A stretch of 64,000 bases of DNA, taken from an uncultured Pelagibacteraceae bacterium. GTDB taxonomy: Bacteria > Pseudomonadota > Alphaproteobacteria > Pelagibacterales > Pelagibacteraceae. This document shows, piece after piece, positions 54,110 to 64,000 of the stretch; positions within the stretch are counted from its first letter, which is position 1, and the number at the start of each line of letters is the position of its first letter. The position numbers and the translations under genes are program-made. The DNA lies in contig CACEXM010000001.1 in the NCBI GenBank assembly GCA_902563555.1, forward strand, positions 1-64,000, in the 5' to 3' direction. The notes under the pieces are model-generated. The model ran no database searches, was not told the origin of the DNA, and was given only the letters and a program-made list of their open reading frames with translations.

Positions 54110-54700
54110 ATGCATCCTGAAATATTATCAATCTCTTTATTTTGGTTTGTAACCGCGTACACTCCAGGACCAAACAATGTTGTGGCCTCGTATTCAGGTT
54201 TCAATTTTGGTTTTGCAAAAACTATCCCCCATATCTTAGGGGTAACTTTAGGATTCACGTCGTTAGTTTTATTTTTATCTATCGGCCTCATAAATATATT
54301 TAAATTATTTCCTATAATACAAATTATAATTAAATATCTTGGGACTCTATTTTTAGTTTATTTGGCCTACAAAATTGCATTTTCAAAAACTTCTGATGAA
54401 ACTATTAAAGAAAACCCTGTAAAATTTATTGAAACATTCTTGTTTCAATATTTAAATCCAAAGGGAGTTACTGTAGCAATAATTGTTGTTTCTACATATG
54501 TAGAATTAGGTGAGAATTACTTAAGTTATGCGACTCAAGTTATAGCGCTGGCATTCATATTTTCGGTAACAAGTATCACTCTTTGGACTTTTATAGGAAA
54601 ATTTCTGAGGAAATTTGCGACAAATGATAAATTTATTAAGTATTTTAATTATGTTATGTCAGGGCTTCTTCTTTTGAGCATAATTACGTTCTATATATGA
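54110..54700 (+). CDS. LysE/RhtB-family amino-acid exporter
   Basis: FVTAYTPGPNNVVASYSG, FQYLNPKGV. Confidence 0.9.
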   Translation: MHPEILSISLFWFVTAYTPGPNNVVASYSGFNFGFAKTIPHILGVTLGFTSLVLFLSIGLINIFKLFPIIQIIIKYLGTLFLVYLAYKIAFSKTSDETIKENPVKFIETFLFQYLNPKGVTVAIIVVSTYVELGENYLSYATQVIALAFIFSVTSITLWTFIGKFLRKFATNDKFIKYFNYVMSGLLLLSIITFYI

Positions 54701-54708
54701 TATAAAAT

Positions 54709-57378
54709 ATGAAACCAGGTACAAAAAATTCTTACAATTCACTCTCAGAAATAGATATCCAGGGTAAAAAATTTAAATATTACTCTTTAGAAAATGCTGA
54801 GAAAAATGGATTAGACGGCATTTCTAGATTACCTAAATCTTTGAAAGTGCTTTTGGAAAATCTTTTAAGATATGAAGATGATCTATCTGTTACAAAAAAA
54901 CAAATTGAGGCAATTAAAGAATGGTTGAAAGATAAAAAATCCAAAACTGAAATAGCATATAGACCTGCAAGAGTTTTGTTACAAGATTATACCGGTATAC
55001 CAGCAGTTGCTGATTTGGCTGCCATGCGAGAAGCTGTAAAAAATAAAAAAAAAGATCCAGAAAAAATCAATCCATTATCTGCTGTTGATCTTGTAATAGA
55101 CCACTCGGTCCAAGTAGATCAATCTGCAAAATCAGATTCATTTGAAAAAAATGTTGAGATAGAATTTAAAAGAAATAGTGAAAGATACTCATTTCTAAAG
55201 TGGGGACAACAAGCTTTTGATAATTTTAGAATTGTTCCCCCAGGTACAGGAATTTGTCACCAGGTCAATTTAGAATATCTATCTAAAGTAGTTTGGAATG
55301 AGAAATATAAAGGAGATGAATATATTTTCCCAGATACATTAGTCGGAACAGATAGTCATACAACAATGGTTAATGGATTATCAGTTCTAGGTTGGGGAGT
55401 AGGAGGTATTGAGGCAGAGGCAGGAATGCTAGGCCAACCAATTTCAATGTTAATACCAGAGGTGATTGGTTTTGAAGTAAAAAATAAAATGCCAGAAGGT
55501 ACAACGGCTACAGATTTAGTATTAACGGTTGTAAAAATGTTAAGAGACAAAGGTGTAGTTGGAAAATTTGTAGAATTTTACGGAGAAGGATTAAAAAATT
55601 TATCTCTTGCTGATCGAGCAACTATTGCAAATATGGCTCCAGAATATGGAGCAACATGTGGTTTTTTTCCTATTGATGAAGAAACTTTGAAGTATTTGGA
55701 ATTTTCTGGCAGAGATAATTTGACTGTAAAAATTGTCGAAAAATATGCAAAGGCACAAGGTTTATGGGCTAGTGATGATATAGATTTTACCGACAATTTA
55801 ATGTTGGATATGTCTACAATTGTACCAACAATCTCAGGACCCAAAAGACCACAAGATAAAGTTTTGTTAACTGATGCTGCTAGTAATTTTAAAAAAGTTT
55901 TTTCTGATACTACAAAGAAAAAAAATTTTTCTATATCAAAAGTGGATGGTGCTGATTTTGAAATTCAAGATGGTTCAATTTTAATTGCTGCAATAACGTC
56001 TTGCACTAACACTTCTAATCCCAATGTTTTAATCGGTGCGGGTTTAGTCGCAAAAAAAGCAGTGGATCTTGGTCTTAAGGTAAAGCCTTGGGTAAAGACC
56101 TCACTGGCGCCAGGGTCTCAAGTTGTTACAGATTACCTTGATAAAGCTGATCTATCAAAATACCTTGATAAATTAGGATTTAATTTAGTAGGTTATGGAT
56201 GCACAACATGTATTGGAAATTCTGGACCATTACCAGATAATATTGTTGATGCAATTCAAAAAGAAAATTTATACGCAGTTTCAGTTCTTTCAGGAAATAG
56301 AAATTTTGAGGGAAGGATTTCACCACACATTAAAGCTAATTATTTGGCTTCTCCTCCATTAGTTGTTGCCTATGCTTTAGCTGGGAGAATGGACTTTAAT
56401 CTCTACAACGACCCACTGGGAAAAGATAAAAATGGAAAAGATATTTATTTAAAAGATATTTGGCCCACAAATAAAGAGATTGAAGATATTTTAAAAGTTT
56501 CTTTAAGTGCGGATATGTTTATTAAGAGATACTCAAATGTTTCTGAAGGACCAAAACAATGGCAAGAAATTAAAACTGAAAAAACTAGTATTTATGATTG
56601 GGAAGAAAATTCAACCTATGTAAAAAAACCACCGTTTTTTGATGACTTACCTGATGAGCCAGAGGGATTTAAAAAGATAAAAGATGCTAGACCTTTACTA
56701 ATTTTAGGGGATATGGTTACTACTGATCATATATCTCCGGCAGGTAATATACAGAAAGATAGTCCGACTGGTGACTATTTTATGAAGCACCAAATTTTAC
56801 CAAAAGATTTTAATTCTTATGGATCAAGAAGAGGAAATCACGAAGTTATGATGAGAGGAACATTTGCAAATATTAGGATAAGAAATGAAATGGCACCAGG
56901 AACGGAAGGTGGTTTTACCAAATTATACCCTGAAGAAAAAGTTATGCCAATATATGATGCAGTTGTTGAATATAAAAAAAGAAAAACAGATTTAGTGGTT
57001 ATTGGCGGCAAAGAATATGGAACAGGTTCATCAAGAGATTGGGCTGCAAAGGGAACAAAACTTTTAGGTATTAAAGCTGTAATTGCCGAAAGTTTTGAAA
57101 GAATTCATAGATCTAATTTAATAGGTATGGGAGTTTTACCTCTTCAATTTATAGATAATATGAACAGAAAAAATTTGAATTTAAAAGGTTCAGAACTAAT
57201 AAGTGTTATTAATTTAGAAAAGGGAATAAATCCTTCTGACAAGGTTAAAATTGAAATTAAGTATTTATCTGGTGAAATTAAAAAAGTAGAAACTCTATGT
57301 AGGATAGATACAAAAAATGAATTAGAGTACTATAAGAATGGGGGAATATTACAATACGTTCTTCGTAATATGATTTAA
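54709..57378 (+). CDS. acnA: Aconitate hydratase A
   Basis: VGTDSHTTMVNGLSVLGWGVGGIEAEAGMLGQP, ITSCTNTSNPNV, GYGCTTCIGNSG; 889 aa. Confidence 0.98.
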   Translation: MKPGTKNSYNSLSEIDIQGKKFKYYSLENAEKNGLDGISRLPKSLKVLLENLLRYEDDLSVTKKQIEAIKEWLKDKKSKTEIAYRPARVLLQDYTGIPAVADLAAMREAVKNKKKDPEKINPLSAVDLVIDHSVQVDQSAKSDSFEKNVEIEFKRNSERYSFLKWGQQAFDNFRIVPPGTGICHQVNLEYLSKVVWNEKYKGDEYIFPDTLVGTDSHTTMVNGLSVLGWGVGGIEAEAGMLGQPISMLIPEVIGFEVKNKMPEGTTATDLVLTVVKMLRDKGVVGKFVEFYGEGLKNLSLADRATIANMAPEYGATCGFFPIDEETLKYLEFSGRDNLTVKIVEKYAKAQGLWASDDIDFTDNLMLDMSTIVPTISGPKRPQDKVLLTDAASNFKKVFSDTTKKKNFSISKVDGADFEIQDGSILIAAITSCTNTSNPNVLIGAGLVAKKAVDLGLKVKPWVKTSLAPGSQVVTDYLDKADLSKYLDKLGFNLVGYGCTTCIGNSGPLPDNIVDAIQKENLYAVSVLSGNRNFEGRISPHIKANYLASPPLVVAYALAGRMDFNLYNDPLGKDKNGKDIYLKDIWPTNKEIEDILKVSLSADMFIKRYSNVSEGPKQWQEIKTEKTSIYDWEENSTYVKKPPFFDDLPDEPEGFKKIKDARPLLILGDMVTTDHISPAGNIQKDSPTGDYFMKHQILPKDFNSYGSRRGNHEVMMRGTFANIRIRNEMAPGTEGGFTKLYPEEKVMPIYDAVVEYKKRKTDLVVIGGKEYGTGSSRDWAAKGTKLLGIKAVIAESFERIHRSNLIGMGVLPLQFIDNMNRKNLNLKGSELISVINLEKGINPSDKVKIEIKYLSGEIKKVETLCRIDTKNELEYYKNGGILQYVLRNMI

Positions 57379-57379
57379 T

Positions 57380-58024
57380 ATGGACGATGATATATCAATA
57401 ATAGAATCAAATACACGTAAAGAAAAGATTAAAAATTTCCTTTTTGAAAACAAAAAAAAAATAATTATTTTTTTTGTTGCAATTATTTTGATAGTAGTTT
57501 CATTTTTTGGCTATGGTGAGTTTATTAAAATTCAAAATAAAAAAATTTCAAATCTATATTATTCGACAACAATAACTTTTGATAAGGATAATAAAGAAAA
57601 AACAACAACAAATTTAATTAAAATTATTAATAAAAAAAATTCAACTTATTCTCCACTTTCACTGTATTTTATTCTAGATAATCAGTTAATTAACGATAGA
57701 AATCAGATCAACAATTTATTTGAAATATTAATTAACAAAACATCTTTAGATAAAGAAATAAGAAATTTAATTATTTATAAGAAAGGTCTTTATAATGCTG
57801 ATCAAATATCTGAGAATGAGTTACTGAATATTTTAAATCCAATTATAAAAAACAAAAGCGTTTGGAACTCACATGCTCTTTATTTGTTAGCAGAATATTT
57901 TTACTCAAAAAATCAAAAACAAAAATCTAAAGAGTTTTTTAATCAAATAATTAACTTAAAAAACTCGAACCCAGATATAGTTGTTGAGGCTCAAAAAAGA
58001 TTAAATAGAGATTTAAGTGATTAA
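57380..58024 (+). CDS. Membrane-anchored TPR-like protein (YfgM-like)
   Basis: Cytoplasmic N-terminus, one TM, helical repeats; directly upstream of BamB-like gene. Confidence 0.65.
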   Translation: MDDDISIIESNTRKEKIKNFLFENKKKIIIFFVAIILIVVSFFGYGEFIKIQNKKISNLYYSTTITFDKDNKEKTTTNLIKIINKKNSTYSPLSLYFILDNQLINDRNQINNLFEILINKTSLDKEIRNLIIYKKGLYNADQISENELLNILNPIIKNKSVWNSHALYLLAEYFYSKNQKQKSKEFFNQIINLKNSNPDIVVEAQKRLNRDLSD

Positions 58025-59315
58025 GATTTTTTCTTTTTTTTTGGTATCACTATTAATTATTAGCTGTTCTTTAAATAAAAATTCAAAAATTTGGAACAAA
58101 AAAGATATTAAAGTTGAAGAAAATAAAGATTTGAAAATTGTACTAGATGAAAAAAAAATATCCTATAGCGAACTTAACCCAAATATTAAATTAGATTTAT
58201 CAAATATTTCAGTTGGAGGAAAAATTTTAAACAACAAAAATAATTATGGTGCTCAAAAATATTCAGGAAATTTTAAAAAAATTAAAAAATTTAAATTTTC
58301 AAAGTTCACTTTTGAGAATCAAATAGATTTTCAACCAATTTTTTTAAGAGATGGTATAATTTTGTTTGATGCCAAAGGTTCAATAATAAGATATGACAAT
58401 AATGCGAAGATTGTTTGGAAGAAAAACTTTTATAAAAAATCTGAAAAAAAAAATAATCCTAGATTATTTTTAGCAATAAAAGAAAATAGATTAATTGTAA
58501 TTGATAGTTTATCAAATTTATTTTTAGTCAATTTAGAAAATGGAAACTTGATATGGTCAACCAAAAATGAATATCCATTTAATTCTGAAATAAAGATTTT
58601 AAATGAAAAATTTTTTGCTGTAGATATAAAAAATATTTTAAGATGCTTTTATATAAAAGATGGTTCAGAGTGTTGGTCACTAGAAACGGATAAAACACTT
58701 ACATTATCTAATTCTAAAAATTCATTAATAATTTCAAACAAATTAGTTGTTTTTGTTAATAATCTAGGAGATGTAACAGCAGCAGATATACAATCGGGTG
58801 CAATGGTTTGGCAACTTCCAACCCAAAGCAGTGCTATTGCCAATTCAACTTATAGTTTTAAAAATTCTAAACTAGTCCTCGACGAGGATGAAATTTATTT
58901 TTCAAATAATTTTAATGAATTTCACTCCATTAATTTAAATAATGGATCAATTAATTGGATAAATGATATAAGCTCAAGTCTTACCCCGATCATTGTAAAT
59001 AGTTTGATTTTTACAATCTCAGAGAATGGTTACTTATTTGTTATTGATAAGAAAACGGGAAATATTATTAAAATAAAAGATGTATTTAAGAATTATAAAG
59101 ATAAAGATAAAAAAAAGATTAAACCCATGGGCTTTTCAATAAGCCAAGATAAAGTTTATTTAACTAATAGTGATGGAAAATTGACTATAATCGAATTGAA
59201 CACTGGAGATATAGCTAAGGTAGAAAATATTTCAAGAAGTTTAATTTCAAAACCATTTTTATTCAATAATAATTTATTTGTAATTAAAAATGGTGGTATT
59301 GTAAAATACGAATAA
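58017..59315 (+). CDS. bamB: PQQ/beta-propeller lipoprotein, BamB-like
   Basis: Lipobox LIISC, repeated W-strand motifs (NGNLIWS, SGAMVWQLPT, NGSINWIND). Confidence 0.75.
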   Translation: MIKIFSFFLVSLLIISCSLNKNSKIWNKKDIKVEENKDLKIVLDEKKISYSELNPNIKLDLSNISVGGKILNNKNNYGAQKYSGNFKKIKKFKFSKFTFENQIDFQPIFLRDGIILFDAKGSIIRYDNNAKIVWKKNFYKKSEKKNNPRLFLAIKENRLIVIDSLSNLFLVNLENGNLIWSTKNEYPFNSEIKILNEKFFAVDIKNILRCFYIKDGSECWSLETDKTLTLSNSKNSLIISNKLVVFVNNLGDVTAADIQSGAMVWQLPTQSSAIANSTYSFKNSKLVLDEDEIYFSNNFNEFHSINLNNGSINWINDISSSLTPIIVNSLIFTISENGYLFVIDKKTGNIIKIKDVFKNYKDKDKKKIKPMGFSISQDKVYLTNSDGKLTIIELNTGDIAKVENISRSLISKPFLFNNNLFVIKNGGIVKYE

Positions 59316-59316
59316 A

Positions 59317-59748
59317 ATGTTTTTAAAATTTTTAGAAAAAATTGGTCGAAAAAAAGTTGTTCTTGATAGAGGACCTTCACATCCAGAGTTTCACAAAGCA
59401 AAACCTTGGATGAATAGGTATTATGTATTGTTGAGACACCGACCAAAATGGTTTCCTTTTAATATTTTAATACATGAAATGTTGGCTGACGATCATGGAG
59501 AAGGTGTTCATAATCACACCTTTCCTTATATAACAATTATATTAAGAGGTGGATACTGGGAAACCTTAAGTACAGGTAAATTTTGGAGACCACCAGGATA
59601 TATTGGATTTAGATCTGCAAATAATCTTCATAGAGTTGATCTTGAGCCTGGAACAAAGCCATTAACAATATTTATTTCAGGACCATTTGGATTAAGAAAA
59701 GGACCTCGATCTGAGTATGGCATTGATTTTGAGACCAAAAAAGATTGA
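59317..59748 (+). CDS. Cupin-like protein of unknown function
   Basis: DDHGEGVHNHTFPYITIILRGGYWE, PGTKPLTIFISGP. Confidence 0.6.
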   Translation: MFLKFLEKIGRKKVVLDRGPSHPEFHKAKPWMNRYYVLLRHRPKWFPFNILIHEMLADDHGEGVHNHTFPYITIILRGGYWETLSTGKFWRPPGYIGFRSANNLHRVDLEPGTKPLTIFISGPFGLRKGPRSEYGIDFETKKD

Positions 59749-60806
59749 TGTCTAAAGACTTTGAAGAAAAATTTCTATTATATTGTAAATCAGAAAACTT
59801 AGAGGTTAATCAAAGTCAAATTAAAGTAATCAAAAGATTACAAGATTTTTTTAATCAAAATTTTACATTTAATTTTTTTAGATTTTTTTCAAAAAAAAAA
59901 TCAAAAAAAGCTTTTTATTTACATGGTGGTGTCGGTGTTGGTAAAACAATGATTTTAAATTTTTTTTTTGATTTAGTTAATCAAGATAAAAAAAGACTTC
60001 ATTTTAATGAATTTATGTTAGAGTTTCATGATTTTGTTCATACTAGAAAAGACAAAAATCAAGAGAATGTAGTAAGCACATTTGTTAAAGATTTAAAATT
60101 AAAAGTATCACTTATTTATTTTGATGAATTTCAAGTTACTAATATCGTAGATGCCATGATTTTAGGAAAGTTATTTGAGGAAATCTTTAAAGAGAATATT
60201 AAGATCATATTAACTTCAAATATTGAATTATCTGAATTGTATAAAGACGGATTACAGAGAGACCAATTTTTACCGTTCATAGAAATAATGAAAAAAAATG
60301 CTATCAACTATGAATTAAAAATTGAGGAAGATTATCGAAAATCGGAAGAAAATCAAAAACAAAGATTTTTTTTTCCTTTAAATCAAGAAACCAATTTTAA
60401 AATAAACAAATTTTTTAGAATTATTACAAAAGAAAAAAAAAACTCACCTATGAATTTAAATATTAAGGGGAGAGATTTTACAATACAAAACTTTTATGAA
60501 GGGATTTGTAGATTTAGCTTTGATGAACTTTGTAATAGAAATTTAGGTGCTGAGGATTATTTGGAAATAGTTAAAAACTCTAAATTTATTGTTATCGAAG
60601 AAATTCCATTGTTTAGCAATAATAATTCAGATCAACAACAGAGATTTATAACATTATTAGATATAATTCACGATAAAGATATTCCTTTGGCTACCACAGC
60701 TGCCCAAAGTTTGGAAAATTTCACATCTTCAAAATCTCTTAAAGCTCCTTTTGAGCGTACCATAAGTCGATTATATGATTTAACATCTAGAGAATACAAT
60801 TTATAA
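59748..60806 (+). CDS. zapE: AFG1/ZapE-family ATPase
   Basis: LHGGVGVGKTMILNFFFD, RLHFNEFMLEFH, IYFDEFQVTNIVDAMIL. Confidence 0.88.
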   Translation: MSKDFEEKFLLYCKSENLEVNQSQIKVIKRLQDFFNQNFTFNFFRFFSKKKSKKAFYLHGGVGVGKTMILNFFFDLVNQDKKRLHFNEFMLEFHDFVHTRKDKNQENVVSTFVKDLKLKVSLIYFDEFQVTNIVDAMILGKLFEEIFKENIKIILTSNIELSELYKDGLQRDQFLPFIEIMKKNAINYELKIEEDYRKSEENQKQRFFFPLNQETNFKINKFFRIITKEKKNSPMNLNIKGRDFTIQNFYEGICRFSFDELCNRNLGAEDYLEIVKNSKFIVIEEIPLFSNNNSDQQQRFITLLDIIHDKDIPLATTAAQSLENFTSSKSLKAPFERTISRLYDLTSREYNL

Positions 60807-60815
60807 ATTATATTA

Positions 60816-62234
60816 CTAATTTTTTAAAGTTTGAAACGCTTTTAAAGCTGAAGCTCTTGCTTGCTCATGAATAACAATTGGTTTTGGATAACTTTTTCCA
60901 ATAATTGTATTTATTGCCTCTTGATATTTAATTTCCATTTCCCATGGTTTGTGAATAAATTTTTGTGGAACCTTACTTAATTCTGGCACCCATTTTTTTA
61001 CATACTTTCCTTCTTTATCGAACTTTTCACCTTGAAGGATAGGATTGAATATTCTGAAATAAGGAGCTGCATCAGCGCCACAACCAGCAACCCATTGCCA
61101 TTGGGCAACATTATTAGCTTTATTAAAATCTAATAAACAATTTCTAAAATGTTTTTCTCCCTCAGTCCAATTTATTCTTAGATGTTTTACTAGAAACGAA
61201 CCCACGACCATTCTTATCCGGTTATGCATCCAACCAGTTTCATAAAGTTCTCTCATCCCAGCATCAACAATCGGATAACCCGTCATACCTGATTTCCATG
61301 CTTTTAAAAATTTTTCATTTTTGACCCAAGGAAACTTATCAAATTCTTTTCTATAATTTCCTTTCAAAAATTCTGGAAAATAATTGATTAAACTATGTGA
61401 AAATTCACGCCAACCTAGCTCATTAATATATTTTCTGTAACCAATTCCTTTCGATTTAATCTCACTGCACTTTTTCCAAATAGTATTTACGTGAATTTGC
61501 CCATGTTTGATATAAGGAGACAATTTCGATGTACCCTCGACAGAAGGATAATCTCTTGCAGTTCCGTAATCTTTAATTTTGCCATCAATTAGATTTTTTA
61601 GAATTTTTTTAGACTCTTCCTCAGAAACCTTCCAATATTTTTCAAACTTTTTATACCAATTTTTTCTTGGAAGAATATCTTTTGGCTCTATACAACCTTT
61701 AAAGAATGATAATGACTTTGTTTTTTTTTTGATACTATAATTTTTACTCGGCGGTGATCCTAAAAATTTTTGTTCAGCATTTCTCCAAAATGGAGTGAAT
61801 ACTTTAAAAGGTGTTCCATCATTTTTAGTTACTTCTTGAAACTCATTTAAAATATTTCCTTTAAAATATTTGTAATTAATCTGATTTTTAACAAAAATAT
61901 CTCTAATTTTTTTTCCTTTTGCAATTACGTCTGGTTCGTAAATTTTATTCCAATATATCGAAATATTGTCTTTTTTTTTAATCTTTGAAAATATATCCAG
62001 CTCATCACCTGCTAATATTTGAAGATTGATCTTAAATTTAGATAATTCAGACTTAAAGATTTCCAATGATTTTGAAAGCCACCATTTTTGTGCCTCTCTT
62101 TTGGTATCAAAGTCGTTTTTGTTGTAAATGTATAGGGCAAGTACGCTATCATGATTTTGGGTTGCGTAAGAAAGGGCAGGGTTATTTTCAATTCTAAAAT
62201 CCTCTCTTATCCAAGTGATCGCGTTTTTTGTCAT
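60816..62234 (-). CDS. phrB: Deoxyribodipyrimidine photolyase/cryptochrome family
   Basis: ITWIREDFRIENNPAL, WREFSHSLINYFP, TGYPIVDAGMRELYETGWMHNRIRMVVGSFL, WQWVAGCGADAAPYFRIFNP. Confidence 0.95.
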   Translation of the reverse strand: MTKNAITWIREDFRIENNPALSYATQNHDSVLALYIYNKNDFDTKREAQKWWLSKSLEIFKSELSKFKINLQILAGDELDIFSKIKKKDNISIYWNKIYEPDVIAKGKKIRDIFVKNQINYKYFKGNILNEFQEVTKNDGTPFKVFTPFWRNAEQKFLGSPPSKNYSIKKKTKSLSFFKGCIEPKDILPRKNWYKKFEKYWKVSEEESKKILKNLIDGKIKDYGTARDYPSVEGTSKLSPYIKHGQIHVNTIWKKCSEIKSKGIGYRKYINELGWREFSHSLINYFPEFLKGNYRKEFDKFPWVKNEKFLKAWKSGMTGYPIVDAGMRELYETGWMHNRIRMVVGSFLVKHLRINWTEGEKHFRNCLLDFNKANNVAQWQWVAGCGADAAPYFRIFNPILQGEKFDKEGKYVKKWVPELSKVPQKFIHKPWEMEIKYQEAINTIIGKSYPKPIVIHEQARASALKAFQTLKN

Positions 62235-62239
62235 AAAAA

Positions 62240-63361
62240 TTATTTTCTTCCCTTAGATAGCAGTTGTTTGTAAAGTTTAACATCTGCATTACCTTCGCAT
62301 CCAATAACTAAAACATTTGAATTTTCATTAAGGTTTATCAATCTTCTAGCTTTTTGGTTGTTGCAAATTCCAATTAAAGCAATAATCCCTGGAGTAGCGC
62401 ATTCACCACCTACAATTGAAGTTTTGCTGAACTTTTTATCTTTTAGACCAGCTACTGTTTTTGCAACATTTTTATCTGAAATTGAGACACAACAATTACT
62501 AGCTTTTTTTAATATTTGCCAAGGCACAAGAGACATTTCATTACAAGACATACCACCCATAATGCTCTCTTTTCTTATCTTTATTTTCTTTAACTTGTTA
62601 TTTTTGACACTTTGAAGAACGCAATCGGCTCTATCTGGTTCGACAATAATGATTTTTGGAATTTTTTTAAAATATTTTGCCACACCAGCAACTAACCCTG
62701 CAGCTAAACCACCAACCCCTGCCTGAAGAAATATATGGGTAATATATTGATTAGTTTGTTTAGAAATTTCTTTGATTAAAATAGAGTATCCAGCCATTGT
62801 TAATTGAGGAATGTACTTATAATTATTTGTCGATACATCTTGAATAATTTTCCAATTATTTTTTTTGGATAATAATTGGCATTCTTTTAATGATGCCTCA
62901 TAATTTCCTCTTACTCTTATTACTTCAGCACCAAATTTTTTAATTTCTTTTACTCTTGTTTCACTCACGTATTGACTAACAAAAATTTTACACTGCAATT
63001 TTAGTCTTTTTGCTCCCCATGCTACAGATCTCCCATGATTACCAGCTGTTGCTGATGAAACAATTATTTTGTTAGCTTTCTTTGAAATTTTTTCTACTGC
63101 ATAAGCACCACCAAGTGCTTTAAAGGATTTTAAGTGAAATCGTTTCGATTCGTCTTTATAAAATATATTCTTAAGCTGAAGTTTTTTATTTAATTTATTT
63201 AACTTTAATAATGGAGTTGGACTATATCCTTTCCATTTAGATATACTTTTGTGAGAATTGACTAATAAATTTGATGGTAAATATTTTAGGACATAGTTTC
63301 TACTAAATTGAAAGTTTTTATTTAACAAAAATTTGGAGTATTTCCATTTGAGATTTTGCAT
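62240..63361 (-). CDS. PLP-dependent diaminopropionate ammonia-lyase-like enzyme
   Basis: GYSPTPLLKLNKLNKKL...YKDESKRFHLKSFKALGGAYAV (PLP Lys), SSATAGNHGRSVAWGAK; YgeX-like N-terminal motif. Confidence 0.82.
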   Translation of the reverse strand: MQNLKWKYSKFLLNKNFQFSRNYVLKYLPSNLLVNSHKSISKWKGYSPTPLLKLNKLNKKLQLKNIFYKDESKRFHLKSFKALGGAYAVEKISKKANKIIVSSATAGNHGRSVAWGAKRLKLQCKIFVSQYVSETRVKEIKKFGAEVIRVRGNYEASLKECQLLSKKNNWKIIQDVSTNNYKYIPQLTMAGYSILIKEISKQTNQYITHIFLQAGVGGLAAGLVAGVAKYFKKIPKIIIVEPDRADCVLQSVKNNKLKKIKIRKESIMGGMSCNEMSLVPWQILKKASNCCVSISDKNVAKTVAGLKDKKFSKTSIVGGECATPGIIALIGICNNQKARRLINLNENSNVLVIGCEGNADVKLYKQLLSKGRK

Positions 63362-63427
63362 TTTAAATTTTTTTTATATTCAAACTATAAATAAACCTAT
63401 ATTAATATTTATACAAAGAAAAACTAT

Positions 63428-64000
63428 ATGAAAAAAATATTAATCATTGGTGGTGGTGCAATGGGTTCTGCCTTTTCAGTTCCTTGTTTGGAAAATAATA
63501 ATAAAGTTACTATTACAGAACCATATAATAAAACTTTTATTAAAAACTTATCATCAAAGCAAAAATTTCACTCCGCACTAAAGCTTAATCTTCCAAAAAA
63601 GTTACAGTATAAAAAATATTCAAAAGATATTTTAAAGGAAAAATTTGATTTAATTGTTATTGCCTTAAGTCTTGCTGGAATTAATTTTATTGGAAAGGAA
63701 TTAAAAGACTTAAAAATAAAAACTCCGTTATTAGTTCTTACAAAAGGACTTAAATATGATAAAAAAAGAAATAAGCTACTTACTATTTCAGGTTTACTTA
63801 AAGATAACTTTAATGTTGCAAATGTATCAGTGCTGAAAGGACCTTGTTTAGCTAAAGAATTAGCAAAAAGAAATAATACAAGCGTAGTAGTAGCAAATAG
63901 GAATATCAAAATAGCTAAATGGATTGGAAAACAGATATCAACAAAATATTATCTGACTGAATTTTCAAGAGATGTTATTGGAGTAGAAATTTGCTCAGCA
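63428..64000 (+). CDS. gpsA: Glycerol-3-phosphate dehydrogenase [NAD(P)+], N-terminal part (truncated by window end)
   Basis: MKKILIIGGGAMGSAFSVPCLENNNKVTI, VSVLKGPCLAKELAKRNNT, VIGVEICSA. Confidence 0.85.
   Translation, partial: MKKILIIGGGAMGSAFSVPCLENNNKVTITEPYNKTFIKNLSSKQKFHSALKLNLPKKLQYKKYSKDILKEKFDLIVIALSLAGINFIGKELKDLKIKTPLLVLTKGLKYDKKRNKLLTISGLLKDNFNVANVSVLKGPCLAKELAKRNNTSVVVANRNIKIAKWIGKQISTKYYLTEFSRDVIGVEICSA

Noticed and set aside
55356-55844. Minus-strand ORFs in acnA
   Set aside because: Antisense to conserved aconitase sequence.
63568-63909. 113-aa minus-strand ORF at right edge
   Set aside because: Opposite strand of the truncated gpsA, which has a proper Rossmann motif and start.

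Overview
AT-rich window with very short intergenic gaps. Gene content and order fit a Pelagibacterales (SAR11) chromosome; this lineage call is inference from gene content, not a search. Bases 1-2761 look like the edge of a variable island: a pseudaminic/sialic-acid synthase, a lone methyltransferase and a small secreted protein. The island abuts a circularly permuted two-piece tmRNA gene (ssrA, minus strand, about 2733-2996). I read its tag as (A)ANESYALAA, and the 7-bp acceptor stem pairs across a 12-nt intervening loop. The GNRA-capped hairpin at the 3' end of the ssrA coding piece recurs at 1241-1269 (nearly exact) and 2147-2167 (partial), so single genes are bracketed by ssrA-derived repeats. 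This cassette-like arrangement is the most unusual thing in the window. From 3040 on the content is mostly core: thyX, mrp, hflKC, degP-like, miaA, ilvBHC, leuA, mreBCD-mrdA-rodA, msrB, grx, two LIV-type amino-acid ABC transporters, azlCD, a CsiD/GlaH-type dioxygenase, a EutA/DoeA-like pair, a Pot-type ABC transporter, a HAD/ECH fusion, agmatinase, ALDH, argE-like, acnA, bamB-like, zapE, photolyase, a diaminopropionate ammonia-lyase-like gene and partial gpsA. Other points of interest are intrinsic terminators directly abutting start codons, a hairpin RNA candidate at 25195-25250, two unannotated small ORFs and a predicted leaderless ilvB. I found no rRNA, tRNA or CRISPR array.
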